From Heterostelium album PN500 (taxonomy: Eukaryota; Evosea; Eumycetozoa; Acytosteliales; Acytosteliaceae): a stretch of DNA of 64,000 bases. Position 1 is the first letter of the stretch. The number at the start of each line of letters is the position of its first letter. The stretch is from positions 806,001-870,000 of the forward strand of contig NW_008805085.1 in the NCBI RefSeq assembly GCF_000004825.1, given 5' to 3'. The notes beneath the pieces are model-generated. The model saw only the letters and a program-made list of their open reading frames with translations. It was not told the DNA's origin and made no database searches. The translations under genes and the position numbers were made by a program. This document shows positions 12,268 through 22,802 of the stretch, one piece after another.

Positions 12268-13682
12268 TTAATTAGATGTTGTTGTCGATGTTGTTGTTGT
12301 TGTTGTCGATGTAGTTGTAGCGAATGCATTGTTTGGTGCAGCAGTTTGTTGAGCAGTGGCAGCCAACATTGAGAAAACTAAAGATACTTTATCGTCACCG
12401 GCAGTCACCAGAGTTGCACCGTCGTTTGTCATATCGAAATCTAAAATAACATCTTGATGTCCTTTGAATTGTTTGATGAGCTGACCGTTACGCTCGTCCC
12501 AAAGACAAATAGTCTTATCGGTCGACGAACTATATAAAATCGGTTGTGTAGGATGTACCATCAACTTTGTAATACCACATCCCTCTTTATGTTTCATTGT
12601 TGAACGTGGTTGCATTGTCTGTATATCCCATACTTTAACAGTACCATCCATAGATCCAGTAAAACAGAAACTATACCATTCATATTAATAGATAGACAAA
12701 CATCGGTTAAACAACTATAATACTACTACCTCTTCTTACTTTCAGCAATCTGAATCTTCCTTTTTTTTACTTACTTTGGATTGTTATTACTGAATGCTAT
12801 AGCTTCGATTGTATCTGTATGACCCATTAGTTTACCTACGACTTTGTTGGTGTTGATGTTTGAGATACATGCGTAGTTGTCTTCTCCGGCGGTGAGAGCG
12901 AGAACACCATCGGAACGAATGGCAACTCTGTTGATTGGCGACTCGTGGAATCCGTGACCGCTAATGACACCGGCTACACTACCATCCTTTGGATTCCAAC
13001 AACGTAGTGTTTGATCTTCAGAGATGGTGACTACTTTCTTTCCATCGGGTGTGAATGTACCGTCTGCAACGATGCCGCTGTGTCCTGCGAATGTCGAGAG
13101 TAGATCACCTTTGAGTGTCGACCACATGAATGCACAGCAATCAGCAGATCCTGCCAAAAGCAAGTTTCCTCTTGGATGCCATTGAATCCACTCGATTGCT
13201 TCGGATGGACCTTCCAATGTTACCTTTAGTTCACCGGTTGCAACGTCCCAGACACGAACGACACCGTCCATTCCACCGGTGGCGACGAGTGTTCCGTCAA
13301 AGTTGAAGCCGACCGAGCAGACAGAGTCGGTGTGACCCTTGAGAGTGTATACTTTGTTGCCGTCTTCACGATTCCAAAGATAAGCGAGATCGTCACCACC
13401 ACCGGTGACAATGATATCGTTGTGTTGACGATTGATAGCGACGCAATAGACAGAGTCGGTGTGTTCAAAGAATCCTTGTACCGATTCATCTTCAAAGTCT
13501 TCGTCCATCTCTACGTCGTCACCTTCCTTCATGTCTTCATCACCACCAGCTTCGATATCATCGGCATCGTCATCGTCATCCATCATAGCATTCTCTTTTG
13601 AATCTAAAACCAACTCTTGAACAGCATCATTTGGATCAATGAATGCTTCTTCATCTTGTTGTTGTTGTTGATTATTTTCCAT
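12268..13682 (-). CDS. aamp: WD40 repeat protein AAMP (Sqt1-like)
   Basis: Angio-associated migratory cell protein family; yeast Sqt1 of the same type is a chaperone for ribosomal protein uL16. Exons 13682..12775 and 12670..12268 give 436 residues. An acidic N-terminal segment with Asp/Glu runs precedes eight WD units, for example HTDSVYCVAINRQHNDI, GHTDSVCSVGFNFDGTL, GVVRVWDVATGEL and GTVKVWDIQTMQP. The intron falls inside repeat seven. A Thr-rich tail ends the protein. Acidic N-terminus plus a single WD40 propeller is the AAMP/Sqt1 architecture, and length (about 430) agrees. Cytoplasmic; ribosome assembly or motility roles are transferred from the family. Confidence 0.85.
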
Positions 13683-14186
13683 TCTTTATTATATTATATT
13701 CTTTTTGTATATGTTATGAATAAAACTATAATATATATTATTATTTATTTATTTATCTATATTAAATGAATTAAAACAAATCACAACAATCTATTTAATT
13801 AGTACTACTAATCGAGAAGGAGTTAAATTAAAAAAAATAAAAGAATCAATCAAAAAAAAATAAAAAGAGGAATATATATTGTTGTGGAATGTCGTTCGTT
13901 TTTTTTTTCAAAACAAATTTTATTTATTCTTTTTTGCTTCTATATTTTTTTGTGTACACAATATATATATTTATTTTGATTATACACACTTATTATGATT
14001 AATAAGTTTTTCCTTTTATTTAAAATACCAATTTTCGTTTATACAATGGGATTTTATGATACTGGGTTTTGATTTCTTCTAGGTGTCGGCATGCCTGTCT
14101 GGTCGAATGGTCGGTTTTACTGTGGTAGGGTCGATTTTGTAGTGGATTTATATATTGATTGCTATTTACAATACTACATTTCATTT
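13683..14186. other. Intergenic with a GC-richer island
   Basis: 504 bases between the AAMP start and the end of the next minus-strand gene. Most is A/T, but 14080-14146 is clearly GC-richer, contains the palindrome GGCATGCC and three GGTCG-type repeats, and opens a small plus-strand frame at 14091 (MPVWSNGRFYCGRV...). It may be a small RNA, an unrecognised exon or a regulatory element. Confidence 0.4.
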
Positions 14187-15138
14187 TTACAGACCAAAAT
14201 GACGCTTCATAATGGCAATGGATTCATTTGCAAATCTAATCATTGTTTGGATCATCTAAAATATAAATGTGGTGAGATAAATTTATATTAATAAAACTAA
14301 TTTTAAAATTTTGAGAAAAATAATGTTGTTTTGTTTGTATACTTACAACCATACATTCATCTAAGGATACATCTTGTTCCAATTGAATTTGAATTGAGGT
14401 GAGTTGTGTTGACATTTCGGTATTTATAAATAAAAGGTTGTTGTTGTGTTGATTGAATATCTTGATGAGGTCTCTAATGAGTTGTTTGCTCTTGCTGCTG
14501 TCCTTTTGGTTGAAAGAGGTGAGCAACTGGTCGAGTATATTGATAATTTGAATTTCAATGCCGAGCATTGGGATGATCTGTTTGATCGAGTTGATCAAGT
14601 GTCCGTGTTTGTCGCGGTGATTCTGGTCCAAGCCATTCAAGATCTTGACGACCTTCAAGTGAATGGTGGCTTGGTCTCTGTTGATCTCATCGAGTGTCTT
14701 GACATAGTAGTTGATCTTTTCGATCACTGGTTGCTTGTTGGAGATGGCGATACGAGTAAAGTGCTCAAAGTACGACTTGATCGATTGGAGTGTAAGTGCG
14801 ATACGTGTAATCACTTGACGGTACTCTGTAATGGTGACCAAGTCGTAGGTGTCACCGATATTACTGACGTCTTCAATGAGTTCGTCAAGTGAGTTGGTAA
14901 TTGGTCTGATATCGATTGGTACCTCCTTATTATTATTATTATTGTTATTGCTAGTTTTCTTGGCAGCAGCGAGTGAAAAAGTGCCTGTACGACCTGGAAA
15001 TGAACGTTCTGAAGTTCCTCCACTAGAATGCATTCCATTGGCATTGGAGTCTGGTGATGATCCATTGTTATTGTTGGTTGAGATATCTCTCAATCTTTCA
15101 AAGCTTGGCGAAATTGGTTGAATAATTCCTGACATCAT
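14187..15138 (-). CDS. Unidentified helical protein, 286 residues
   Basis: Exons 15138..14347 and 14255..14187, joined in phase 0 (GTAAGT donor, TTTTAG acceptor), give 286 residues. The first 80 residues are Ser/Asn/Gly-rich and disordered. The rest is a run of amphipathic helices (DLVTITEYRQVITRIALTL, KQPVIEKINYYVKTL, GHLINSIKQIIPMLG, ESIAIMKRHFGL). No catalytic motif, membrane segment or signal peptide is seen. It is likely a coiled-coil or helical-bundle adaptor. I do not recognise the family. The start ATG is at 15138, with a second Met directly after it. Confidence 0.7.
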
Positions 15139-15991
15139 TTATGGATGTAAATTATTAAGTCTTGACTGACTAACTACTGACTTGTAGCTTAATTGAATAA
15201 CACTAAGTTATTTCTAATTGATATATTAATATTAATTTATATACTATTTTTTTTTTTTAAAAATAAAAAATAAATAATAGATAGATAATCTACTTTACTA
15301 AAATATGGTTTTTACTAAAATGATTTGAAAGTCTATCGATCTGATTATTATATATACAATGTATCTACAAATATTGATAAATTTCTGTTTCTAATTTATT
15401 TCTCTAAGGTTTTTGATTTATTTGATTGATTATAATCATGCGGTGATCAATCCAAACCCCTAAACATTTTAAAAAGGTGAAAAAAAAAAATTAATTAAAA
15501 AAAAATAAAAATAAAAAAATAAAAAAATCAATTTAATTAAATGTTTTGGTGTGCCAAGGAACCTGGGAGTAAACCACACAACAGTTCATCACAGGTCGGT
15601 TCTATTTGTTTGTGGGCTTCAAGATTCAGAGTGTCTCACAAAAGTTCGTCACCCCAAAAAAAAAAATAGTTTTTAAATTAATACAATTCTTAAGAATACT
15701 TTCAATTTTTTATTAAAAGAAATAATATCATTATAATTTAATTATTATTTTAACATAACATAATTGTTAAAAATAAAAATAAAATAAAATAATTATTACA
15801 AAAAAAACAAAAAAAAAAAAAAAAAACCAATTATGTCGACATCAATTTCACACTATTTGAAAGAAAAACTTGTTGCTGAGACAATCATAACAAGATTTAT
15901 TTCCATTTCTTAGAAAAAATAATGAAATCATAATTATATTGTTTTGAACAAATATGTTCTATTGTTATTAGCAAAAATAAATAAAAAAAAA
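15139..15991. other. Intergenic, contains a candidate structured RNA
   Basis: 853 bases between divergently transcribed genes. Apart from the candidate RNA at 15541-15655 it is A/T-rich, with several A-tracts. A 25-28 codon frame starts at the ATG near 15834 and could be a leader ORF of the next gene or chance. Confidence 0.45.
15541..15655 (+). ncRNA. Candidate structured small RNA, family unknown
   Basis: A GC-richer block of about 115 bases surrounded by poly-A/T DNA. The ends can pair (TTTTGGTG near 15543 with CACCCCAAAA near 15650). Inside, GGAACCTG (15557) can pair with CAGG/GTTC near 15591-15601, and CCACA (15574) with TGTGG (15613). It has no long open frame. Strand is a guess; the plus strand puts an A/T-rich leader with ACCCCTAAA, about 80 bases upstream, in a promoter-like position. 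It does not match tRNA, U1, U2, U4, U5, U6 or the dictyostelid class I RNA motif as far as I can tell. Confidence 0.3.
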
Positions 15992-16615
15992 ATGAATTTA
16001 TTTGTTTTAGATAAAAATAGTAAAAAGAGTGTAAGATATCATTGTGATAAGCATGTCGTAAAGTTGATATTGGAAGCTGTACAGATGTTGTATTGTGCCT
16101 ATCATGTTTTGGAGGCTGACGATGACGCGTGGAAAGCATCTTCACCTACACCTTTGAAGCTGACTCACAAGAACCATCCAATCAATAAGTGGGTGAGAAC
16201 CAATGCAAGTTCTTATGACTTTACTGTTGACTATGCAGCGAATCTGCTGGACGAGTATACTTTACGTTATGGAAAGATACACTCATACAAAGAACATGTC
16301 GATTGGCTATCGAAAAACAAACCGTCGAAACTTGACAAATCTAATCAGCTGACTCTGATGCCTGTAGCTATGCCTGAGGAGTATCGTGTACAACCAATGA
16401 ATGATTGGGATGATGTTGTTAAATCGTATCGAACCTACTACATTAAAGAGAAACTTAGATTTTGCTCTTATAAAGGTGTTGAATGGCCTGACTGGTTACC
16501 AGATAAATCAACTTTTATCGCCCCAGTTTCTTCACCAAAAAAATCAAAAACTAAAAGCAATTCATCATCAACAACAACAACCTCAAGAAAAGCAAAATTA
16601 AATGCAACTAAATAA
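15992..16615 (+). CDS. Phage/large-DNA-virus-type conserved protein of unknown function
   Basis: Single exon, 207 residues, start ATG at 15992 (MNLFVLD). Conserved blocks are YHCDKHVVKLILEAVQMLY, THKNHPINKWVR, DEYTLRYGKIH, AMPEEYR and VKSYRTYYIKEKLRF followed by W-P-x-W. This order of blocks is familiar from small proteins of T4-like and marine phages and of giant viruses, where no function is established. The Lys/Ser/Thr tail (KKSKTKSNSSSTTTT) is a dictyostelid addition. Codon use is like that of the neighbours and there is no intron. Origin by ancient transfer from a virus or phage is inference; it could also be a family that is simply widespread. Confidence 0.75.
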   Translation: MNLFVLDKNSKKSVRYHCDKHVVKLILEAVQMLYCAYHVLEADDDAWKASSPTPLKLTHKNHPINKWVRTNASSYDFTVDYAANLLDEYTLRYGKIHSYKEHVDWLSKNKPSKLDKSNQLTLMPVAMPEEYRVQPMNDWDDVVKSYRTYYIKEKLRFCSYKGVEWPDWLPDKSTFIAPVSSPKKSKTKSNSSSTTTTSRKAKLNATK

Positions 16616-17284
16616 TAACCATGGTTTTTATTGTAAATAAATTATTATGAAATATTGTTCAGATATTAATTATTAATTTCAAGGTTTAAAATAATCACAG
16701 CCTAGTAGATAATTTTAAAGATATCTAACTTTCAATACATTTATATCTTTTTTTATCTTTACAGAACAACACATTTATTGGCATAATTTTATCTAAAAGG
16801 TTGATTTTTACATAATACCTATTAAATTATAATGGAATATCACATATTGTGGAGAACACCCTTGAAAACCAAACACAAACATTCAATGTTTTTCTTTGGT
16901 ATTTCAAACCACTTACCTATTATCTAATCACTTAACAATCAATCTTGATCAAAAATTTTTAACAGCAAATGTGTTAAATAATATTTTGGAATATAATAAA
17001 AAATAGCACTAATATGTAAAAACAACATCAACACAATAATTATTTTTTTTTTATTTTTTGTTAAATATTCAAGTTGATAATATCAATTAATTTCGTAGCA
17101 TTTTGCTATAAAATTATTGAAACATATATCAAGCGATTATTGTAGATTAAAATACTCTTTTTATTGATTCTAATTGAAAAAAATAATGAATGATTTTGTT
17201 AGGGGAGTATGAAAATTACTTTTCATTTGTAAATAATTAACAAATTTATTTTTATTTTTTAGTATAAAAGGGAATTATTTTTAA
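16616..17284. other. Intergenic holding a relic of the downstream gene family
   Basis: 669 bases. Apart from the relic at 16831-16944 it is A/T-rich. The last 60 bases (TATAAAAGG near 17265) look like a TATA-type promoter for the secreted-protein gene that starts at 17285. Confidence 0.5.
16831..16944 (+). pseudogene. Decayed third copy of the tandem secreted-protein family (3' end)
   Basis: The stretch AATGGAATATCA...CTTGAAAACC...ACACAAACATTCAATG matches the last exon of the downstream gene at about 18982-19040. Then, after a large internal deletion, CAAACCACTTACCTATT...TCTAAATCACTTAACA-like sequence matches its last 50 bases (about 19295-19343). Only about 114 bases remain and the frame is lost. 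It shows that the array once had at least three members. Confidence 0.75.
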
Positions 17285-19353
17285 ATGAAATTTTGTTTTA
17301 AAATTAAATTATTATTTATTTTTTCTTTGATTTTATTGTCAATCATAAATGAAGTAAACTCTTCAAAACAAAAAAATAATGTAATAAATGAATTGATGAA
17401 AATAGTAGAAGAATCTCAGTCAAAGTAAGATTAAAATTTTATTACTAAATTATCAAATTATTTTATTAATAATTCTTAGGATTTCACAAAAGTATTCTTT
17501 TTTAGAGAGATGGGAAACTAAAAAAGGTTTATTTCCGTCTGAGCTTCACTTTAACTTTAATGGTAATGAATGGATGACTAAAATGAGAAGAGTGTTTGCA
17601 CTCCCAGATACAAATATGTTTGTCACTGTTTTTATTTTATATTCATTGATAGAAGTAAGTAATCAAAAAGAATGAAAATATAATATTTTAATTAAAGAAA
17701 TTTCTTTTAGGCAGAGAAAAATGGTGTTAATCTTAATAAAGAGATAGTTGATATGGGAGCTGAAGCCATGTCCGAATATAGGGATAAAAATTTAGATAGA
17801 GATTCAGGATTGTATTGTTTTTGGCAACAAACTAGAAATGAAACTTCTAATCATTATTTTTCGTATCCTTCAAATTTGAATGGCCCACTAGATGATTTTC
17901 CAAATTTATCAAAGTCTCCCATATCAATTTTATTGAAGGCTTTTAAAATTGACTTTTCCAAGGTAGCTACATTATTTCATCAACTATCATTGTTTCTTAG
18001 AGTTTCTCCAGATTCTGATGATACAAGTGTAATTCTTGCATTGAATGCACAAATTGACAATTCAGCATTTAAATATCCAGAAACCAACTTTAAGATGAAG
18101 GCCTCTAATCCAAATATCAACAAAACAATTGAATCACTGACCTATTACACTTATAGACCTTTTTCTGAAGATAAAAAAAGAAATGCTGTTAATCCAAGGA
18201 CATATTTTGTTATCCACCAATTTATTGAAGATTGGGTATCAAATGGTAGAAACCAAGAGGACTTGGTACTACCTTTTACTTGGATGATGGATTTCCCTTT
18301 TAGATCAGACCAATATCCATTTACAAACCTTGTGATTTCTTCAAATGATATAGATTTTTGTGTTGCAATCAATACATTTTATGGATTGGCATCATCTATC
18401 ATACAACATGGAAACAGTATCATCAGTTTAGAAGTCAAAAGAATGCTGAGTTCTATTGCTTATTTAATAGAATGGGGAATCAATAGTGAATTAGTATATG
18501 ATCGTAAAGATTTGGCATTAGTATACTATCCATCTATCTATACATTCTCATGGTTTGTTTCGCGTGTAGTCGATTTTCTTGAAACTGAAAATCAAAAATC
18601 ACAAAACCAAATGCCATCTATTGTATGTATAACATTAGAAAATTATTATTAAAAAGCTATTTATTAACATTAAATTTATTTATTATATATCTAAAGTTGA
18701 ACGATTCACTTGTTTTATTACGTGATGCAATGATGAATGGTGGAACCAATCAAATGTTAAAGAGAATGAAAAGTGATGGAAATGGAGGTGTCTATTGGGA
18801 AGATTTCCTTGGCAATGCGGACACTCTTCAAGGTGTTAAAAAGGAATATGGTGAAGATAGATTCTATAGTAGTGCACTTGCATTGAATGTATTGATTGAT
18901 ACATGGACTATTACTTGTGGAGATACTGTAAATCGTAGATGGCGTGATAATACACCACACCCTGTAAAGGCTGCTGTCAATAATGGAATATCATTTATAG
19001 TTGATAATATACTTGAAAACCCAACACAAACATTCAATGCTTTCTTTGATATGTCTTTCAGAGGACCATCAACATATCCTACTTCTTACCCTATAAACTA
19101 TTGTTATGACAACAATGGAATTGAATGCAAGTTTACTCCATCAAATCCAGAGGGCGTCATGGGTGTAGTCAGTGGTATCATTCCACACACTAAATACCAA
19201 GAGATGTTGAAAATGAAATGGGCAAACAATACTGTTCCAACCACTTGGTCAGGATCATTTAATCCCGTTGTAATACCATATTTTTCATCACAACCACTTA
19301 CCTATTCAGTCAGTATACTCGCATTATCTAAATCACTTAACATTCAAACTTAA
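17285..19353 (+). CDS. Secreted protein of unknown function, tandem copy 1
   Basis: Four exons, 17285..17424, 17480..17654, 17711..18622 and 18697..19353, give 627 residues. A signal peptide is clear (MKFCFKIKLLFIFSLILLS, then INEVNSS). No transmembrane segment follows. The body is helical with several Trp/Tyr-rich lines: LYCFWQQTRNETSNHYF, YFVIHQFIEDWVSNGR, LPFTWMMDFPF and YWEDFLGNADTLQGVKKEYG. The SDDTSV and DTWTITCGDTVNRRW segments recall the acid-rich helices of alpha/alpha-toroid enzymes (terpene cyclase or prenyltransferase type), but no catalytic motif is certain. Several N-glycosylation sites are visible. The next gene is a paralogue with the same intron positions. Family not recognised; function unknown. 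Confidence 0.78.
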
Positions 19354-19442
19354 TAAACTTGATAATAATGTTTTTTTTTGCAATAAATGTAAAGGAATTA
19401 ATTAAAATAAATATTAGAACAAAAGAAGAGAACATTATAGAT

Positions 19443-19479
19443 AGATAATTAATAATTAATAATTAATAATTAATTATCT
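19443..19479. repeat. AT palindrome downstream of tandem copy 1
   Basis: AGATAATTAAT...ATTAATTATCT forms a long perfect AT hairpin made of AATTAAT units, about 90 bases after the stop of copy 1. It may act in 3'-end formation or be a simple-sequence expansion. Confidence 0.5.
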
Positions 19480-19635
19480 ATTTTTCATTATCTATTATTA
19501 TAATTCATAACTATTTGAAATTTTATTTTTTTCTGATTTTTTTTTTCATCTTAACACACATGTATGTTGTGGGGATATAAATATATTTCTTTTGGTTACA
19601 ATAAACAAAATTTTTTTAATTTATTATTTATAAAA

Positions 19636-21704
19636 ATGAAATTATATATTATATTAAAAACTATCATTTTTCTATATATATTTTTGATAACTTGTGAAGC
19701 AATAACTTTTAAAAATGAAAATAATGTGATCAATCAGTTGATAGAAAGAATTGGAAATTCACAAACAAAGTGATTATTAATATTTCTAAATTTTCAACTA
19801 AAATTATTTCTAACAAAAATTTGTTCTCAGAAAATCACAAAAATATTCCTTTTTAGAAAGTTGGGAAACAAAAAAAGGTTTATTTCAATCTGAAATTAAA
19901 TATAGTTTTAATGGAGATGAAATGATAACTAAAATGAGAAGAATCATAGGAATTCCTGATACCAATATGTTTGTTACTGAAATTATATTATATTGTTTAT
20001 TAGAAGTAAGAATTTAATTTTTTAAACTTTTTCAATAGATTTTAATATTTAATTTTTTTTTTTATATAGTCCCAGGCAAATGGAATTGTTCTTGATAAAA
20101 GGATGATAGATTTAGGAATGGATTCCATTCTAGAGTTTCGTGATAAGAATTTTGATAATGATTTGGGAATCTATGGTTTTTGGAGTCAGTCAAGAAATGA
20201 ATCATCAAATCAACTATTTACAAATTCTGCCAATATACTAGGTCCATTGAATGATTTAGAAAGGTTGATGATGTCACCGGTAGTGGGGATGATGCTGAAA
20301 TCTTTAAACATTGATTTGTCGAATGTTGCAGCTTTCTCTAATGTTATCAAAAACAATTTTAAAATCCCTTCAGATAATGATGATACCTGTGGAAATCTAT
20401 TATTAGGAATGAAACTGAGAAACTCTGTAAATACTGAAATCTACAAAAAATGGGAAGAAAACAATCAAAACATCAAAAAAACAATAGAAATAATAACTTT
20501 TAATTCATATCAACCTTTTTCTAAAGATGTCAAAAAAAATGTTATTGATTCAAGATCATACTATTTTGTGCACGAATTTATTCAAGATTGGATTTCCAAT
20601 GGAAGAAAACAAGATGATTTTGTACTACCTTTTACTTGGTTTGTTGATTTTCCTTTAGGAACAAATCCCAATGCATTTAAAACTATACCAACTACATATA
20701 ATAGTGTTGATCTTGTAGTTGTTATCAATACATTCTATGCATTGTCAACATCATTAATTGTACATGGAGATTCTATTTTAAATCAAGATGTTGAAAGAAT
20801 GATGAGATCAATTATATATTTCTTTGAATGGGGATTTAAAAGTGGATTTGTGTATGATCGCTATGATGTTGGAAGTGTTTTTTATCCATCTATCTATACA
20901 TTCTCATGGTCAATTTCAAGAGTTGTTGATTTTCTTGAAACTCAGAGTCAAACATTACCAAATCATTTACCATCTATGGCAAGTATATTGTATTAATCCA
21001 ATTTTAGTAATTATTAACATTCATTTTAATATATTTAGTTGAACGATTCACTTGTTTTATTGCGTGATATAATGATGAATGTTGGAACAAATCAAATATT
21101 GCAAAGAATGAAAAGTGATGGAAATGGAGGTGTCTATTGGGAAGATTTCCTTGGCAATGCGGACACTCTTCAAGGTGTTAAAAAGGAATATGGTGAAGAT
21201 AGATTCTATAGTAGTGCACTTGCATTGAATGTATTGATTGATACATGGACTATTACTTGTGGAGATACTGTAAATCGTAGATGGCGTGATAATACACCAC
21301 AACCTGTAAAGTCTGCTGTCAATAATGGAATATCATATATAGTTGAAAATATCTTTGACAATCCAACACAAACATTCAATGCTTTCTTTGATATGGGTGA
21401 AAGAGGACCATCAACACAAGCAACATCATATCCGATAAACTATTGTTATGACAAGATTGGTGTGGAGTGTAAATTCTCACCTTCAAATCCAGAAGGTGTT
21501 GTGGGTGCTGTTAGTGGTGTCATTCCAGACAACCAATACCAAGAGATGTTGAAAATGAAATGGGCAAACAATACTGTTCCGACCACATGGTCAGGGTCGT
21601 TCAATGGCTCCTCATTGGTATTTTGGTCATCACAACCACTTACCTATTCAGTCAGTTTACTTGCATTATCTAAATCACTTAACATTCAAACTTTGAAAAC
21701 GTGA
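19636..21704 (+). CDS. Secreted protein of unknown function, tandem copy 2
   Basis: Exons 19636..19769, 19831..20005, 20076..20978 and 21039..21704 give 625 residues with the same intron positions as copy 1. The signal peptide is MKLYIILKTIIFLYIFL, with ITCEAI after it. Exon 1 uses a weak donor (GTGATT). Exon 3 can start at 20070 or 20076 (TATATAG or TCCCAG, both in frame). The third intron (20979-21038) is best read as GC-AG: GCAAGT is the known GC-donor consensus and keeps frame, while the nearby GT would not. Most of the protein has clearly diverged from copy 1, but 21105-21301 is identical to it. Motifs NDDTCG, DTWTITCGDTVNRRW and the C-terminal YSVSLLALSKSLNIQT are shared. Function unknown. 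Confidence 0.76.
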
Positions 21705-22323
21705 AAAAAAATACAAACAAATCGCACACAATATTTGCACAAATACACAAATTTAATAAAATAATTTTAATTTGCTTTTTCAAAAAAAAAAAAACTGGTT
21801 ACGAAAAACATGCAAAGAGTTTCTTAGAATCTGCGTTGTTCTTTGGAATGCAAAAATAAAAATAAAAATAAACGGTTGCATAAAATGAAATTATAATAAT
21901 CAATTTGAACAAACACAAAGACATATTTGGGTGTTTATTTTAACTAAAATTGTGCAAAAAAGTGTGGTTAGTATTAATTTTTTTGATAATATGTGTGTTT
22001 GCAAACAACAACATCAGGTTCCATTTCTTAAACTTTGAGACTTTAATTGGGTTATGACACTCAATATGATAATAAATCTTGAGCACACTTTAAAATAAAA
22101 TTTATTTTTAAATAAATTAAAATTTAAATTATAATCAGGAGTGAAGTTAATATTTATTGGTAAAAAAAAAATCAATTGCTTAGTCAATCAACCTACCAAC
22201 AAACCAATCAATCAATCAGAACTAATAAACCAAAATATATATATTTTGTATTAAAATCAAAGTGATCATTTTATAAAGTAATATTTTTTTCAATATATAA
22301 ATTATTTAAAGCAAAACATCAAA
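21705..22323. other. Intergenic/promoter region of PMP3
   Basis: 619 bases, A/T-rich, with CAAT-rich repeats near 22185-22220. The last 50 bases before the PMP3 ATG (about 22275-22310) recur at 24170-24205, so part of this promoter has been copied into the accessory island. Confidence 0.5.
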
Positions 22324-22617
22324 ATGGGAGCATGTGAAAGAATTTGTTTATTGATTCTATGTTTTATCCTTCCACCACTTGCAGTGTTGATTAAGAAGGG
22401 TATGTATTTACCAAAGATATTAAGATATTAAGAATAGAAATTTCGATATTAATACAATTCAAAATAATATATATATATAAAAAATAAAATAAATAATAAA
22501 ATAAAAAAATAAAAAAAAATATTAGGTTGCTCGGGTACTTTCTGGCTTAATGTTCTTTTGACAATCTTAGGTATTATCCCTGGAATAATTCACGGAATAT
22601 TCGTCGTTTTAGATTAG
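22324..22617 (+). CDS. PMP3/UPF0057 small membrane protein
   Basis: Exons 22324..22399 and 22526..22617 join in phase 1 to give 55 residues, the normal family length. Two membrane helices are separated by the typical short loop: ICLLILCFILPPLAVLI, then KKGCSGTFWLNVLLTILG and GIIPGIIHGIFVVLD. The PPLAV and C-x-x-x-F-W-x-N signatures are those of plasma membrane proteolipid 3, which affects membrane potential and salt tolerance in yeast and plants. An inverted, damaged copy of this gene and its 3' flank lies at 27680-28189. Confidence 0.9.
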
Positions 22618-22802
22618 ATTAGACTAGATTTGAAACCAATAAAGGTAAAAAATAAAGCCACAATGTAGATAAGATACTATTTATTCACATCTTCAGTTTA
22701 AATAAACTTTTAAAATTAAATCCATGAATCAATTATTTTACTATTATTCATCTGTTGTGAGTGTCAATCCTAACTATTTAATAAATTAGTCAAAAGATTA
22801 AA
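22331..22802 (+). repeat. Left arm of inverted duplication (PMP3 gene and 3' flank)
   Basis: Matches 28189-27680 in reverse complement, with many small differences. It covers nearly the whole PMP3 gene plus about 185 bases downstream. The arms enclose about 4.9 kb of mobile-element debris. Confidence 0.8.

Noticed and set aside
15834-15912. Short ORF starting MSTSISHYLKEKLVAE
   Set aside because: Only 25-28 codons, no splice link in frame to the next gene; at most a leader ORF.
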